64,000 nucleotides of DNA from Paracoccus onchidii (lineage in GTDB: Bacteria; Pseudomonadota; Alphaproteobacteria; Rhodobacterales; Rhodobacteraceae). The stretch covers positions 47,662-111,661 of the forward strand of contig NZ_JAQBIE010000014.1 in NCBI RefSeq assembly GCF_028294535.1. Direction: 5' to 3'. Below, in pieces: positions 34,426-43,301 of the stretch. Made by a program: the position numbers and the translations under genes. Positions within the stretch are counted from its first letter, which is position 1. Each line of letters begins with the position of its first letter. The notes beneath the pieces were generated by a model, which saw only the letters and a list, made by a program, of their open reading frames with translations, did not search any database and had not been told where the DNA came from.

Positions 34426-35267
34426 TGATCGACAAATACAAGTGGTGGGAAAAACTGGGTCTCTATGCGGGTATTCTGGTTTTCCTGACATTCATCCTGG
34501 CACCCTTTGCCGAGGCGATCATGGTGTCGTTGCGGCCATTGGATTCCGTGTTTCGCGCCCCCTATCGTTTCTACACGCCTGACATGACGTTCGACGCCTA
34601 TATCGAAATGTGGACCAGCGTGCCGCAGTTGCCGCGCTATATCTTCAATTCGTTCTTCATGTCTTGCGCGGTCACGTTGCTGGCCCTGATCTGCATCATT
34701 CCCGCCGCCTATTCGGTGTCGCGCTTCGAATACCGGTTTCGCAATGGCATCCTGACGACATTCCTTGCCATCAACATGATCGGCGCAGCGGTTCTGATCG
34801 TGCCGCTTTACAAGCTGATGCTGACATTGGGCCTGCTGAATACCTATTGGGCGATGATCATTCCGGGCGCGGCATTTTCCGTTCCCACGGGCATTTTCCT
34901 GATGCGCAGCTATTTCCTGCGGATTCCAAAGGAACTGGAAGAGGCGGCTTTTGTCGATGGCGCCTCGCGCATGTATACGCTGTGGCGGGTGATCCTGCCG
35001 GTTGCGGCACCCGGAATCGTGGTGGTGTCGATCACGGTCTTCATCACCGCTTATGCCCAGCAATTCCTGTTCGCGCTGACCTTCAATTCCATCGATGATT
35101 ATCATCCGCTGGCGATGGGGTTGTACCAATTCTTCGGTCGCGAGCAGGTCGTCTACAACCAGCTGATGGCGGCCAGCCTGGTCGGCATTCTGCCGGTTCT
35201 TCTGCTGTATATCTTCTTGCAGCGTTACATCGTCGCCGGCCTCACGGCGGGCGCGGTCAAAGAATAA
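34425..35267 (+). CDS. CUT1 ABC permease, MalG type (amino-sugar importer)
   Basis: 280-residue permease. The EAA loop is EAAFVDGASRMYTLWRVILP and the tail YIVAGLTAGAVKE is standard. The start at 34425 is fixed by the TGATG junction; an in-frame upstream ATG at 34353 would overlap the MalF gene by 72 bp and add a polar N-terminus. Pairs with the preceding subunit. Confidence 0.9.
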   Translation: MIDKYKWWEKLGLYAGILVFLTFILAPFAEAIMVSLRPLDSVFRAPYRFYTPDMTFDAYIEMWTSVPQLPRYIFNSFFMSCAVTLLALICIIPAAYSVSRFEYRFRNGILTTFLAINMIGAAVLIVPLYKLMLTLGLLNTYWAMIIPGAAFSVPTGIFLMRSYFLRIPKELEEAAFVDGASRMYTLWRVILPVAAPGIVVVSITVFITAYAQQFLFALTFNSIDDYHPLAMGLYQFFGREQVVYNQLMAASLVGILPVLLLYIFLQRYIVAGLTAGAVKE

Positions 35268-35290
35268 AATCCACCAACACGGAGATTCAG

Positions 35291-36505
35291 ATGAAAACCA
35301 GAACGATGCTATTCGCGGGGGCGGCCCTCGCCTGCATGGCGCAGACGGCAGCCGCGCAAGAGGAACTGCACTTCATCAATTGCGGCAGCAATGACGCCGC
35401 CGAGGCTGCGGTGCAGGCAAAGCATGTCGCCGCCTGGGAAGCGGATAATCCTGAGTTCAGCGTGAACATGGAATATGTGCCCTGGGGACAGTGCCAGGAA
35501 AAGGCGATCACGCTTGCCTCGGCGGGTTCGCCTGCTGCGCTGGCCTATCTGGGCAGCCGCGTCTTGCCGCAACTGGCGGATGCGGGTCTGTTGAAACCGG
35601 TCGAACTGACCGAGGAAGAGGCCGCAAGCTATGAGCCGTCGGTTCTGGCAACGATTCAGTTCAACGGCCAGAATTGGGGTGTGCCGCGCGCGTTCTCGAC
35701 CCGTGCGCTGTTTTACAACAAGGACCTGTTTGAACAGGCCGGGTTGGACATGCCTGATGGCCCCCAGACCTGGGAAGATGTGATGACGGCAGCCAAGGCG
35801 GTCACCGAAAACACGGATGCACGTGGTTTGGGTATCGCGGCGGCGTCGTTCGACAACACGATGCACCAGTTCCTGAGCTGGCTGTATGCCAATGGCGGCG
35901 AAGTCATCAACGCGGATGGCGAGGTCGTGTTCGACAGCCCGGAAACCGTTGAAACGCTGCAATTCTATGCTGACATGTTGCCCTATGCACAAGAGGGGCC
36001 GGTTGCCTATGACCGCGGCAAGCTCGAGCCGCTGTTCGCGGAAGGCAAGATCGCGATGATGCAGCAGAGCTTTGGGTTCCGCGCCCGCACGGGTGATGCG
36101 AATTACGGCGTCACATGGGTGCCCACGGGTCCCAGCGGCGAAGGTCACTCGACCTTGCTGATCACCGACAGCCTTGCCGTATTCGAAGGTTCTGGCGTGG
36201 AAGACGCTGCGATGTCCCTTGCGAAATACCTGTCTGAAACCGAACGTCAGGCCGAATTCGACGATGTCGGTGGCTGGACCCCGGTGCGCGATACCGAACT
36301 GACCCGTGCATTGCCCGGGAAAGATCCCAACTGGGCCTATTTTCTGGGTTCTGTTGCGGAAGGTGGCCCCGAACCGCAGGTTGTCGACTATAATGCATTG
36401 CAGGACGTCATGAACGAAAGCATTCAGGGCGTGATCCTGGGCGAATTGTCGCCCGAAGAGGCTGCACAGGAAGTGGCCGACGAACTGAATGATCTGATCG
36501 ACTGA
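35291..36505 (+). CDS. CUT1 ABC sugar-binding protein (amino-sugar importer)
   Basis: 404-residue family 1 binding protein with signal peptide (MLFAGAALACMAQTAAA-QEE). The mature chain has NPEFSVNMEYVPWGQCQEKA and GVPRAFSTRALFYNKDLFEQ, then AGLDMPDGPQTWEDVMTAA, all typical carbohydrate-binding elements. GGAGATTCAG precedes the ATG. It follows the permeases instead of leading them, and precedes the ATPase. Confidence 0.9.
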   Translation: MKTRTMLFAGAALACMAQTAAAQEELHFINCGSNDAAEAAVQAKHVAAWEADNPEFSVNMEYVPWGQCQEKAITLASAGSPAALAYLGSRVLPQLADAGLLKPVELTEEEAASYEPSVLATIQFNGQNWGVPRAFSTRALFYNKDLFEQAGLDMPDGPQTWEDVMTAAKAVTENTDARGLGIAAASFDNTMHQFLSWLYANGGEVINADGEVVFDSPETVETLQFYADMLPYAQEGPVAYDRGKLEPLFAEGKIAMMQQSFGFRARTGDANYGVTWVPTGPSGEGHSTLLITDSLAVFEGSGVEDAAMSLAKYLSETERQAEFDDVGGWTPVRDTELTRALPGKDPNWAYFLGSVAEGGPEPQVVDYNALQDVMNESIQGVILGELSPEEAAQEVADELNDLID

Positions 36506-36519
36506 GCATGAATGCCGGA

Positions 36520-36543
36520 ACGGGGCGGCTGGGATCGCCCCGT
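36520..36543 (+). other. Intercistronic hairpin after the binding-protein gene
   Basis: ACGGGGCG (36520-36527) pairs with CGCCCCGT (36536-36543), a perfect 8-bp stem, 15 bp after the stop and 20 bp before the ATPase start. Confidence 0.6.
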
Positions 36544-36562
36544 CCTTCCATCAGGAGAATAC

Positions 36563-37672
36563 ATGGGACAACTCAAGCTGACGGGCGTCACCAAGAGATT
36601 TGGCACGGCCGATGTGATCAGGCCGACGGACCTGACAATCAATGAAGGTGAGTTTGCGGTCTTTGTGGGGCCGTCGGGCTGCGGCAAAAGCACCATGTTG
36701 CGGATGATCGCGGGGCTTGAGGAGGTGACGTCGGGCACGATCGAGATCGATGGTCAGGTCGTGAACGATCTTGCCCCCGTCAAGCGGGGCATCTCGATGG
36801 TGTTTCAGTCCTATGCGCTGTATCCGCATATGACGGTGTTCGAGAATATCGCCTTTCCACTGCGCGTTGCGCGTTTGGCGCAGGCCGAGGTCGAACGCCT
36901 GGTGCACAAGGCTGCCGATGTCCTGCAACTGCGGGACAGGCTGGATCACCGGCCCGGTGCGCTGTCCGGTGGTCAGCGGCAGCGTGTTGCGATCGGTCGG
37001 GCGATCGTTCGCGAACCCCAGATATTCCTGTTTGATGAACCGCTTTCAAATCTGGATGCGGCCTTGCGCGCGGAAATGCGGGTCGAATTGTCACGCCTGC
37101 ACGGCAAGCTGAAGAATACGATGATCTATGTCACCCATGATCAGGTCGAGGCGATGACCATGGCTGACAAGATTGTCGTCTTGCGGGGCGGGGTGATCGA
37201 ACAGGTCGGATCACCGCTTGAACTGTTCCACAAGCCGCGAAATCAATTCGTGGCAGGGTTTATCGGCAATCCCAACATGAATTTCCTGCCGGTCACCTGT
37301 GTTTCTGCGGGCGTCGAAGGGGTGAGCGTGACCCTGCCGGCAAGCGAAACAACGGTGACGGTCCCGGTATCCGCCGGTCGGGTGCGCGCCGGCGATTCCC
37401 TGGTTCTGGGATTGCGTCCTGATGACATGAGCTTGGGAAAAAGCGGTGCCGAGATCCCGGTTGTTCCCGAGGTGATCGAACGGCTGGGAAATCAGTCGCT
37501 GATCTATGGTGCCGCCGGTGACGGCAGCTCGATCTGCATGGTTGCCGAGGGCGCGGCCGTGATCCATCCGGGTCACACCGTCATGGCGTCCTTTGATCCC
37601 TCGAAGGCCCATTTGTTCGATGCAGGCGGCGATGCCTTGGAACGCCGCTTTGACGAGGTAATGCCAGCCTGA
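36563..37672 (+). CDS. UgpC/MalK-type ABC ATPase (amino-sugar importer)
   Basis: 369-residue ATPase: Walker A GPSGCGKST near residue 36, signature LSGGQRQRV, Walker B IFLFDEPLSNLDAAL, and a C-terminal TOBE domain (VLGLRPDDMSLG). AGGAG 5 bp before ATG 36563 decides the start over an in-frame ATG at 36512. Ends the operon that began with cutC; a terminator-like repeat follows. Confidence 0.92.
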   Translation: MGQLKLTGVTKRFGTADVIRPTDLTINEGEFAVFVGPSGCGKSTMLRMIAGLEEVTSGTIEIDGQVVNDLAPVKRGISMVFQSYALYPHMTVFENIAFPLRVARLAQAEVERLVHKAADVLQLRDRLDHRPGALSGGQRQRVAIGRAIVREPQIFLFDEPLSNLDAALRAEMRVELSRLHGKLKNTMIYVTHDQVEAMTMADKIVVLRGGVIEQVGSPLELFHKPRNQFVAGFIGNPNMNFLPVTCVSAGVEGVSVTLPASETTVTVPVSAGRVRAGDSLVLGLRPDDMSLGKSGAEIPVVPEVIERLGNQSLIYGAAGDGSSICMVAEGAAVIHPGHTVMASFDPSKAHLFDAGGDALERRFDEVMPA

Positions 37673-37685
37673 CCCCGGGCAGGAC

Positions 37686-37730
37686 GGATTGCGGCGGGAT
37701 ATGGATACCAGAGCCGCGCGGCCGCAATCC
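37686..37730. terminator. Bidirectional terminator, importer / LacI
   Basis: GGATTGCGGC (37686-37695) and GCCGCAATCC (37721-37730) form a perfect 10-bp stem with a 25-nt loop, between convergent stops at 37672 and 37753. Confidence 0.5.
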
Positions 37731-37752
37731 ATTCCCCGAGAGGGGGTAACAA

Positions 37753-38760
37753 TCAGTCGGGAAAGACCACGCGCGGGCGTTGCAGGATACCGGGCAGGGC
37801 GGCTTGCTTGTCTGACAGGACTTTCAGAAGCTGTTCGGCCATCAGGCGCCCCGCATCCTCGATATCCTCATGGATCATATCACCCTGTGGTTCGATCTGG
37901 TCGAGAATACCGGATATTGATTTTGAAACAGCGCGGACATCCTGCCCGAAACGCAGATCTAGATTTCTGACTGCCGTTCGGATGGCGAGATAGGATGCCT
38001 CGCCAGGGCAGATGAACCCGTCTACCTGCTGATCGTGCTTCAGGTGGGCATGTGCCCAATCCGTGATCGCCCGCATGGGTGAATCAAGCGTCACGCAATC
38101 GGGAATGTGATAGTCAACCCCGGTCTCTCGCACGGCGCGCATCAGCCCATAGCGCAAATGCTGGTGAAATGTCAGTGAATCCGGCGGCAGGATCGCGCAG
38201 ATCTTTTTGCATCCAAGATCAACCAGTCGCCTTGTGGCGCGATAGGCGAAATCTTCATTGTCGAAATCGACCCACGGATGCTGATTGCTGAATTCTGTCC
38301 GGCCGTGGCTGATGAACGGAAAGCCGTGTTCCTGCAAGAAACGCACGCGGGCATCGAATGGCGCGGTCCGGGTAAAGAAAATGCCGTCGGCCTGCCGGTT
38401 GGTGACGATGCGCCGGATGGCGCGGATCGAGTCGGATTCACTGAATTGCGGCGTGACGACAAGGTTGTAGCCGCTATGTTCAAGCGCGCGGGTCAACCCC
38501 ATCAGCAATGCGTTGCCAAAGCCAAGCACTTCGAAATGCGGGTCGAGGATCAGGTTCAGCACCATCGTTCGTCCAGTGCGAAGGCGGCGGGCGGCGCGGT
38601 CAGGTTCATAGCCGACAGAGCTTGCGATCTTGCTTATCCTGTCGCGGGTGGTCTGTGCGATCTTGGGGTCGTCGGCCAGTGCGCGAGAAACCGTTGCAAC
38701 CGCCACTCCGGAAAGTTCGGCGATGGTCCTGAGGGTGGGGCGTTGCTTGGGGGCGGACAT
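37753..38760 (-). CDS. LacI-family repressor
   Basis: 335-residue LacI/GalR regulator. Helix-turn-helix and hinge are clear (LRTIAELSGVAVATVSRALA, ISKIASSVGYEPDRAARRLR), followed by a periplasmic-binding-like sugar domain. ATG 38760 is taken; a TTG 15 bp upstream is possible, and neither has a clear Shine-Dalgarno. It diverges from the glucose-type importer at 38947, and a perfect LacI-type operator lies between, so it controls that operon and itself. Confidence 0.92.
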   Translation of the reverse strand: MSAPKQRPTLRTIAELSGVAVATVSRALADDPKIAQTTRDRISKIASSVGYEPDRAARRLRTGRTMVLNLILDPHFEVLGFGNALLMGLTRALEHSGYNLVVTPQFSESDSIRAIRRIVTNRQADGIFFTRTAPFDARVRFLQEHGFPFISHGRTEFSNQHPWVDFDNEDFAYRATRRLVDLGCKKICAILPPDSLTFHQHLRYGLMRAVRETGVDYHIPDCVTLDSPMRAITDWAHAHLKHDQQVDGFICPGEASYLAIRTAVRNLDLRFGQDVRAVSKSISGILDQIEPQGDMIHEDIEDAGRLMAEQLLKVLSDKQAALPGILQRPRVVFPD

Positions 38761-38784
38761 GCGATGCGAGATCAATCCTGAAAG

Positions 38785-38798
38785 TTAAATCGATTTAA
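38785..38798. promoter_or_regulatory. LacI-type operator 1
   Basis: TTAAATCGATTTAA is a perfect 14-bp palindrome with the central CG typical of LacI-family sites. It lies 25 bp before the repressor start. Confidence 0.6.
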
Positions 38799-38875
38799 AA
38801 CTGACTAAGCAGCTTTGGTGATTGATCAATATACAGATAAGTTTGGTTTAAGAAAGATGGGTTGCGAATGAAGTG

Positions 38876-38907
38876 TTGACATGATGCGATGATTGAAACG
38901 TTATAAA
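38876..38907 (+). promoter_or_regulatory. Promoter and candidate LacI-type operator 2 of the glucose-type importer
   Basis: TTGACA (38876-38881) and TATAAA (38902-38907) resemble a promoter but are 20 bp apart. TTGAAACGTTATAA (38893-38906), an imperfect CG-centred palindrome (5 of 7 pairs), overlaps the -10 and may be a second repressor site. Confidence 0.35.
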
Positions 38908-38946
38908 GCGACAAGAACAGGCAATTGTTTTCAAGGGGAGGAGACC

Positions 38947-40197
38947 ATGAAATTCCAATATGCCCTCAAGGCCTCGGCGTCTGTCGCCGTGCTGTGCATC
39001 GCTGCGCCGATGGCGATGGCGGAAGAAGTCGAAGTCCTGCATTGGTGGACCTCGGGCGGGGAGGCTGCGGCACTCAATGTGTTGAAGGACAATCTCGAAG
39101 CTCAGGGCGTGACCTGGCAGGACATGCCGGTCGCCGGGGGATCTGGCGTCGAGGCGATGACGGTACTGCGTTCGCGGGTGACATCGGGGAACGCGCCCAC
39201 CGCCGTGCAGATGCTGGGCTTTGACATCAAGGATTGGGCAACCGAGGGCTTCCTGGGTGATCTGAGCGAAGTCGCGGACGAAGAAGGATGGGCCGAGGTC
39301 GTGCCCCCGGCATTGCAAGAATTTTCCAAGTATGACGGGAAATGGATCGCAGCACCTGTCAACGTGCATTCGACCAACTGGATGTGGATCAACAAATCTG
39401 CATTGGATGCTGCCGGCGGCGAAGCACCTGAAACCTGGGATGATCTGATCGCGGTTCTGGACAAGATGCAGGAAAACGGCATCGTGCCTTTGGCCCATGG
39501 CGGTCAGGCCTGGCAGGACGGGACGGTGTTTGACTCGGTCGTGCTGGGGCTGGGGGACGATTTCTACAAAGCGGCGATCATCGATCAGGATCCCGAGGCA
39601 TTGGCCTCGGACCAGATGGTCGAGGCATTCGAACGCATGGAAAAGCTGGCAACCTATTTCGACCCCAACTTTTCTGGTCGTGACTGGAATCTGGCCTCGG
39701 CCATGGTGATCAATGGCGAGGCCGGGATGCAAGCCATGGGCGACTGGGCCAAGGGCGAGTTTCTGCGCGCGGATCTGGTGCCGGGCGAGGATTTCGTCTG
39801 CATCCGCTTCCCCGATACGCAGGGTAGCGTCCTGTTCAATTCCGATCAGTTCGCCATGTTCGACGTGTCCGAGGATAAGGTCGGGGCGCAAAAGCTGATG
39901 GCTTCAGCGGTGATGGACCCTGATTTTCAGGTCGCCTTCAACACGGTGAAGGGTTCGGTGCCTGCCCGCACGGATGTCGCGGATACAGAGTTTGACGATT
40001 GCGGCAAGAAGGGCATGGCGGATCTGGCAGAAGCGGCACAGAACGGCACGCTGCACGGTTCCATGGCGCATGGGCATGGGGCCAGCTCGAATATCAAGAG
40101 TGCGATCTTCGACGTGGTGACTGCGCATGTGAACGGTGAGTTCAGCGCGCAAGAGGCCGCCGAGGAACTGGCCGCAGCAGTCGAGGCTGCCCAGTAA
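38947..40197 (+). CDS. Glucose/mannose-type ABC sugar-binding protein
   Basis: 416-residue family 1 binding protein with signal peptide ([22 protein letters not shown]). The mature start [20 protein letters not shown] and the segments [18 protein letters not shown] and [16 protein letters not shown] match the GtsA/GlcS-like glucose or mannose binding group. GGGGAGGAG precedes ATG 38947. First gene of an operon with two permeases, an ATPase and a porin. Ligand prediction is by family resemblance only. Confidence 0.88.
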   Translation: MKFQYALKASASVAVLCIAAPMAMAEEVEVLHWWTSGGEAAALNVLKDNLEAQGVTWQDMPVAGGSGVEAMTVLRSRVTSGNAPTAVQMLGFDIKDWATEGFLGDLSEVADEEGWAEVVPPALQEFSKYDGKWIAAPVNVHSTNWMWINKSALDAAGGEAPETWDDLIAVLDKMQENGIVPLAHGGQAWQDGTVFDSVVLGLGDDFYKAAIIDQDPEALASDQMVEAFERMEKLATYFDPNFSGRDWNLASAMVINGEAGMQAMGDWAKGEFLRADLVPGEDFVCIRFPDTQGSVLFNSDQFAMFDVSEDKVGAQKLMASAVMDPDFQVAFNTVKGSVPARTDVADTEFDDCGKKGMADLAEAAQNGTLHGSMAHGHGASSNIKSAIFDVVTAHVNGEFSAQEAAEELAAAVEAAQ

Positions 40198-40211
40198 CGC
40201 CTTTTGTGCAG

Positions 40212-40254
40212 ATGCGGTGACGCCGCATGTTCACGTCAAGGGCCGGCGGCCCTT
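40212..40254 (+). other. Two intercistronic hairpins after the binding-protein gene
   Basis: ATGCGG-TGACG-CCGCAT (40212-40228) and AAGGGCC-GGC-GGCCCTT (40238-40254) sit in the 87-bp gap before the permease. Confidence 0.55.
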
Positions 40255-40284
40255 CGCCGGTCCTTCATCTGCGAGGGAGCGTCC

Positions 40285-41163
40285 ATGAGAGATCGCCTTC
40301 AGGAATGGGTGCCGCGGATCGTGCTGGCACCCAGTTTCGCGGCCATCGTGATCTTTGTCTACGGGTTCATCCTTTACACGGGGTGGTTGTCGTTGACGGA
40401 TTCGCGCATGCTGCCGAACAACGAATTCATCGGCCTTGCCAATTATGAAAAGCTGTTCGGTCTTCGGCACTGGAACGTTGCACTGAAGAACCTGTTCATT
40501 TTTGGCACGCTTTACATCGTGATCAGTTCGGCGCTTGGCCTGTTTCTGGCGATCTTGCTGGACCAGCAGATCAGGAATGAAGGGTTCATCCGCACGGTCT
40601 ATCTGTATCCGATGGCGATTTCCTTCATCGTGACCGGAGTGGCATGGAAATGGTTTCTCGACCCCGGTATCGGGCTTCAGAACACCATGCATCAATGGGG
40701 ATGGCAGAGCTTCGAGTTCACCTGGATCAAGGACCGGAATCTTGCGATCTATACAATCGTGATTGCGGCGATCTGGCAGTCCTCGGGCTATGTCATGGCC
40801 ATGTTCCTGGCCGGTTTGCGTGGCGTCGACAACGAGGTCATCAAGGCCGCGCAGGTTGATGGCGCAAGCGGTTTCCTGATCTATCGACGGATCATCATTC
40901 CCATGATGCGCCCGGTGTTTCTGTCGGCATTCGTCGTGCTGACCCATCTGGCGATCAAGTCATATGACCTGATCGTGGCGATGACGGGCGGGGGACCCGG
41001 TCGGGCAACCGAAATGCCAGCGACCTTCATGTATTCCTATACGTTCACCCGGAACCAGATGGGGGTGGGGGCCTCGTCCGCGATCATCATGCTGATCATG
41101 ATTTTTTCGATCATCGTCCCTTATCTCTATAGTGAAATTCGTGCGGGGAGGGACAAGAAATGA
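40285..41163 (+). CDS. CUT1 ABC permease, MalF type (glucose-type importer)
   Basis: 292-residue permease with EAA loop KAAQVDGASGFLIYRRIIIP and MalF-type MTGGGPGRATEMPATFMYSY. GAGGGA precedes ATG 40285, which is preferred to an in-frame start at 40204 that falls in the hairpin region. Overlaps the next gene by 4 bp. Confidence 0.9.
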   Translation: MRDRLQEWVPRIVLAPSFAAIVIFVYGFILYTGWLSLTDSRMLPNNEFIGLANYEKLFGLRHWNVALKNLFIFGTLYIVISSALGLFLAILLDQQIRNEGFIRTVYLYPMAISFIVTGVAWKWFLDPGIGLQNTMHQWGWQSFEFTWIKDRNLAIYTIVIAAIWQSSGYVMAMFLAGLRGVDNEVIKAAQVDGASGFLIYRRIIIPMMRPVFLSAFVVLTHLAIKSYDLIVAMTGGGPGRATEMPATFMYSYTFTRNQMGVGASSAIIMLIMIFSIIVPYLYSEIRAGRDKK

Positions 41164-42041
41164 GCGCCTCCTCCCAGGACAACGCCTTGCAGACCAGCGG
41201 TATCATGCGGGCCATGATATATGCATTGTTGATCTTTTTCGTGATCTATTACCTGCTTCCGCTTTGGATCATGATCGCCAATTCTCTGAAACCGCTAGAG
41301 GAGATCCACAGCGGCGACATGCTTGCCCCTCCTCGATCCATCACCTTCGAGCCATGGCGATCCGCTTGGTCGACAACGCAGGTCGGGGTCGAGGCCACCG
41401 GGTTGCGGCCATATTTCATCAATTCGATCCTGATGGTGGTGCCTGCGGTTGTCCTGTCGACCTTTCTGGGCGCGCTGAACGGATATGTGTTGACCAAATG
41501 GCAGTTCCGAGGGGCCAATCTTGTCTTCGGATTGATGCTGTTGGCCTGTTTTATCCCGTTTCAGATCGTGCTGATCCCGATGGCGCGTATTCTTGGCATG
41601 CTGGGACTGGCTGGGACCATTCCGGGTTTGGTGATGGTGCACACGATCTATGGCCTGGGTTTTACGACCTTGTTCTTTCGGAACTATTACGCGGCTTTCC
41701 CAACCGAGCTTGTCCGTGCAGCCCAGATCGACGGTGCATCGTTCTTTCAGGTGTTCTGGCGAATTCTGGTGCCATCATCGGGGCCGATCATTGTCGTGAC
41801 GATCATCTGGCAATTCACCAATGTCTGGAATGATTTTCTGTTTGGCGCGTCATTTTCCAGCTATGATTCAACGCCGATTACGGTTGCGCTGAACAATCTG
41901 GTCAACTCGTCTACCGGGGTCAAGGAATACAACGTTCACTTTGCGGGCGCGATCCTCGCCGCGCTTCCGACCCTCATCGTTTACATCGTCTCCGGACGCT
42001 ATTTCGTGCGTGGCCTGATGGCCGGCGCCGTGAAGGGGTAA
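41160..42041 (+). CDS. CUT1 ABC permease, MalG type (glucose-type importer)
   Basis: 293-residue permease with EAA loop RAAQIDGASFFQVFWRILVP and C-terminal FVRGLMAGAVKG. The segment GASFSSYDSTPITVALNNLV, then NSSTGVKEYNVHFAG, is typical of the GtsC/glucose group. Coupled to the preceding permease and followed 4 bp later by the ATPase. Confidence 0.9.
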   Translation: MSASSQDNALQTSGIMRAMIYALLIFFVIYYLLPLWIMIANSLKPLEEIHSGDMLAPPRSITFEPWRSAWSTTQVGVEATGLRPYFINSILMVVPAVVLSTFLGALNGYVLTKWQFRGANLVFGLMLLACFIPFQIVLIPMARILGMLGLAGTIPGLVMVHTIYGLGFTTLFFRNYYAAFPTELVRAAQIDGASFFQVFWRILVPSSGPIIVVTIIWQFTNVWNDFLFGASFSSYDSTPITVALNNLVNSSTGVKEYNVHFAGAILAALPTLIVYIVSGRYFVRGLMAGAVKG

Positions 42042-42045
42042 GTTC

Positions 42046-43158
42046 ATGGCATCACTGACAATCGACAAGCTGACCAAAAGCTTTGGCGCCGTTGACGTGC
42101 TGAAAGGTATAGATCTGGAAATCGAGGATGGCGGTTTTCTTGTTCTGGTCGGACCGTCGGGATGTGGCAAATCCACCCTGCTGAACTGTATTGCCGGACT
42201 GGAAAAAACCACGAGCGGCGAAATCCGTATCGGCGATCGCAATGTGGAAGGGCTGCATCCATCAAAGCGCGATATTGCGATGGTTTTCCAAAGCTATGCT
42301 TTGTATCCCAACATGACCGTGCGCGGGAATATCTCGTTCGGCATGGAAATTCGCGGGATCGCCAAGGCGGATCAGGACAGGGCCATTCAAGAGGTGGCCG
42401 ATATGTTGCAGATCGGAAACCTGCTGGATCGCAAGCCTTCGCAGCTTTCAGGGGGGCAACGCCAGCGTGTCGCGATGGGGCGGGCGCTGGTGCGTCATCC
42501 TCAGGTCTTTCTGTTCGACGAACCGCTGTCCAATCTGGACGCCAAGCTGCGCGTCGATATGCGCACCGAGATCAAGCGTCTGCACAGCCGCATGGGCACG
42601 ACAATCGTCTATGTCACCCACGACCAGATCGAGGCCCTGACGCTGGCGACCAAGATCGCCGTGCTAGAGGCCGGATATCTGCAACAATTCGGCACCCCGG
42701 ACGAGATCTATAATGATCCCGCCAATATGTTTGTCGCTGATTTCATGGGGTCTCCGTCGATGAACCTGATAGAAGGACGGTTGACTGCAAGCGCGGATGG
42801 GCTTGAGGTGGTCATAGACAGTCATGATGATCGCAGTATTTCCTTGCCGGTTCCGGATTCCGCGGCGATGCGGCAGCATCTCGACCATTCGATCGTGTTC
42901 GGCATACGCCCCGAGGCCATGACCGATCCTGACGGCGCGGATCGCACCTCTTCCAGGGTGGTGACACGTGATTGCTATATCGAGGTCAGTCAGCCGGCGG
43001 GGTCGGACACCTTTGCCCTGACAAAACTTGGGGGAAAGGAGTGCATTGCCCGGTTCCGTGCAGATGCGCGGATCGAACTGGGCAGCTTTTCCCCCGTCAG
43101 TTTCAACATGACCAAGGCGGTTTTCTTCGACCCATCCACGAAAGAGCGTATTCGCTAA
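42046..43158 (+). CDS. UgpC/MalK-type ABC ATPase (glucose-type importer)
   Basis: 370-residue ATPase. Walker A GPSGCGKST near residue 36, signature LSGGQRQRV, Walker B VFLFDEPLSNLDAKL, and TOBE domain with VFGIRPEAMTDPD. One of three MalK-type ATPases in the window; their nucleotide-binding halves are alike and the C-terminal domains differ. Confidence 0.92.
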   Translation: MASLTIDKLTKSFGAVDVLKGIDLEIEDGGFLVLVGPSGCGKSTLLNCIAGLEKTTSGEIRIGDRNVEGLHPSKRDIAMVFQSYALYPNMTVRGNISFGMEIRGIAKADQDRAIQEVADMLQIGNLLDRKPSQLSGGQRQRVAMGRALVRHPQVFLFDEPLSNLDAKLRVDMRTEIKRLHSRMGTTIVYVTHDQIEALTLATKIAVLEAGYLQQFGTPDEIYNDPANMFVADFMGSPSMNLIEGRLTASADGLEVVIDSHDDRSISLPVPDSAAMRQHLDHSIVFGIRPEAMTDPDGADRTSSRVVTRDCYIEVSQPAGSDTFALTKLGGKECIARFRADARIELGSFSPVSFNMTKAVFFDPSTKERIR

Positions 43159-43301
43159 ATCACGTCGTGTTCCTGCAAACACGCCGGTGCCTGCCGGTTG
43201 GCGCTGCTTCACTGACAGGCTTTGTTATGGACCGGTTTGCGCATATGCTGAACCAACCTGCCCATGTCAGCGCCAATGGTGGCCACAACTGAAGGTGCCG
43301 G

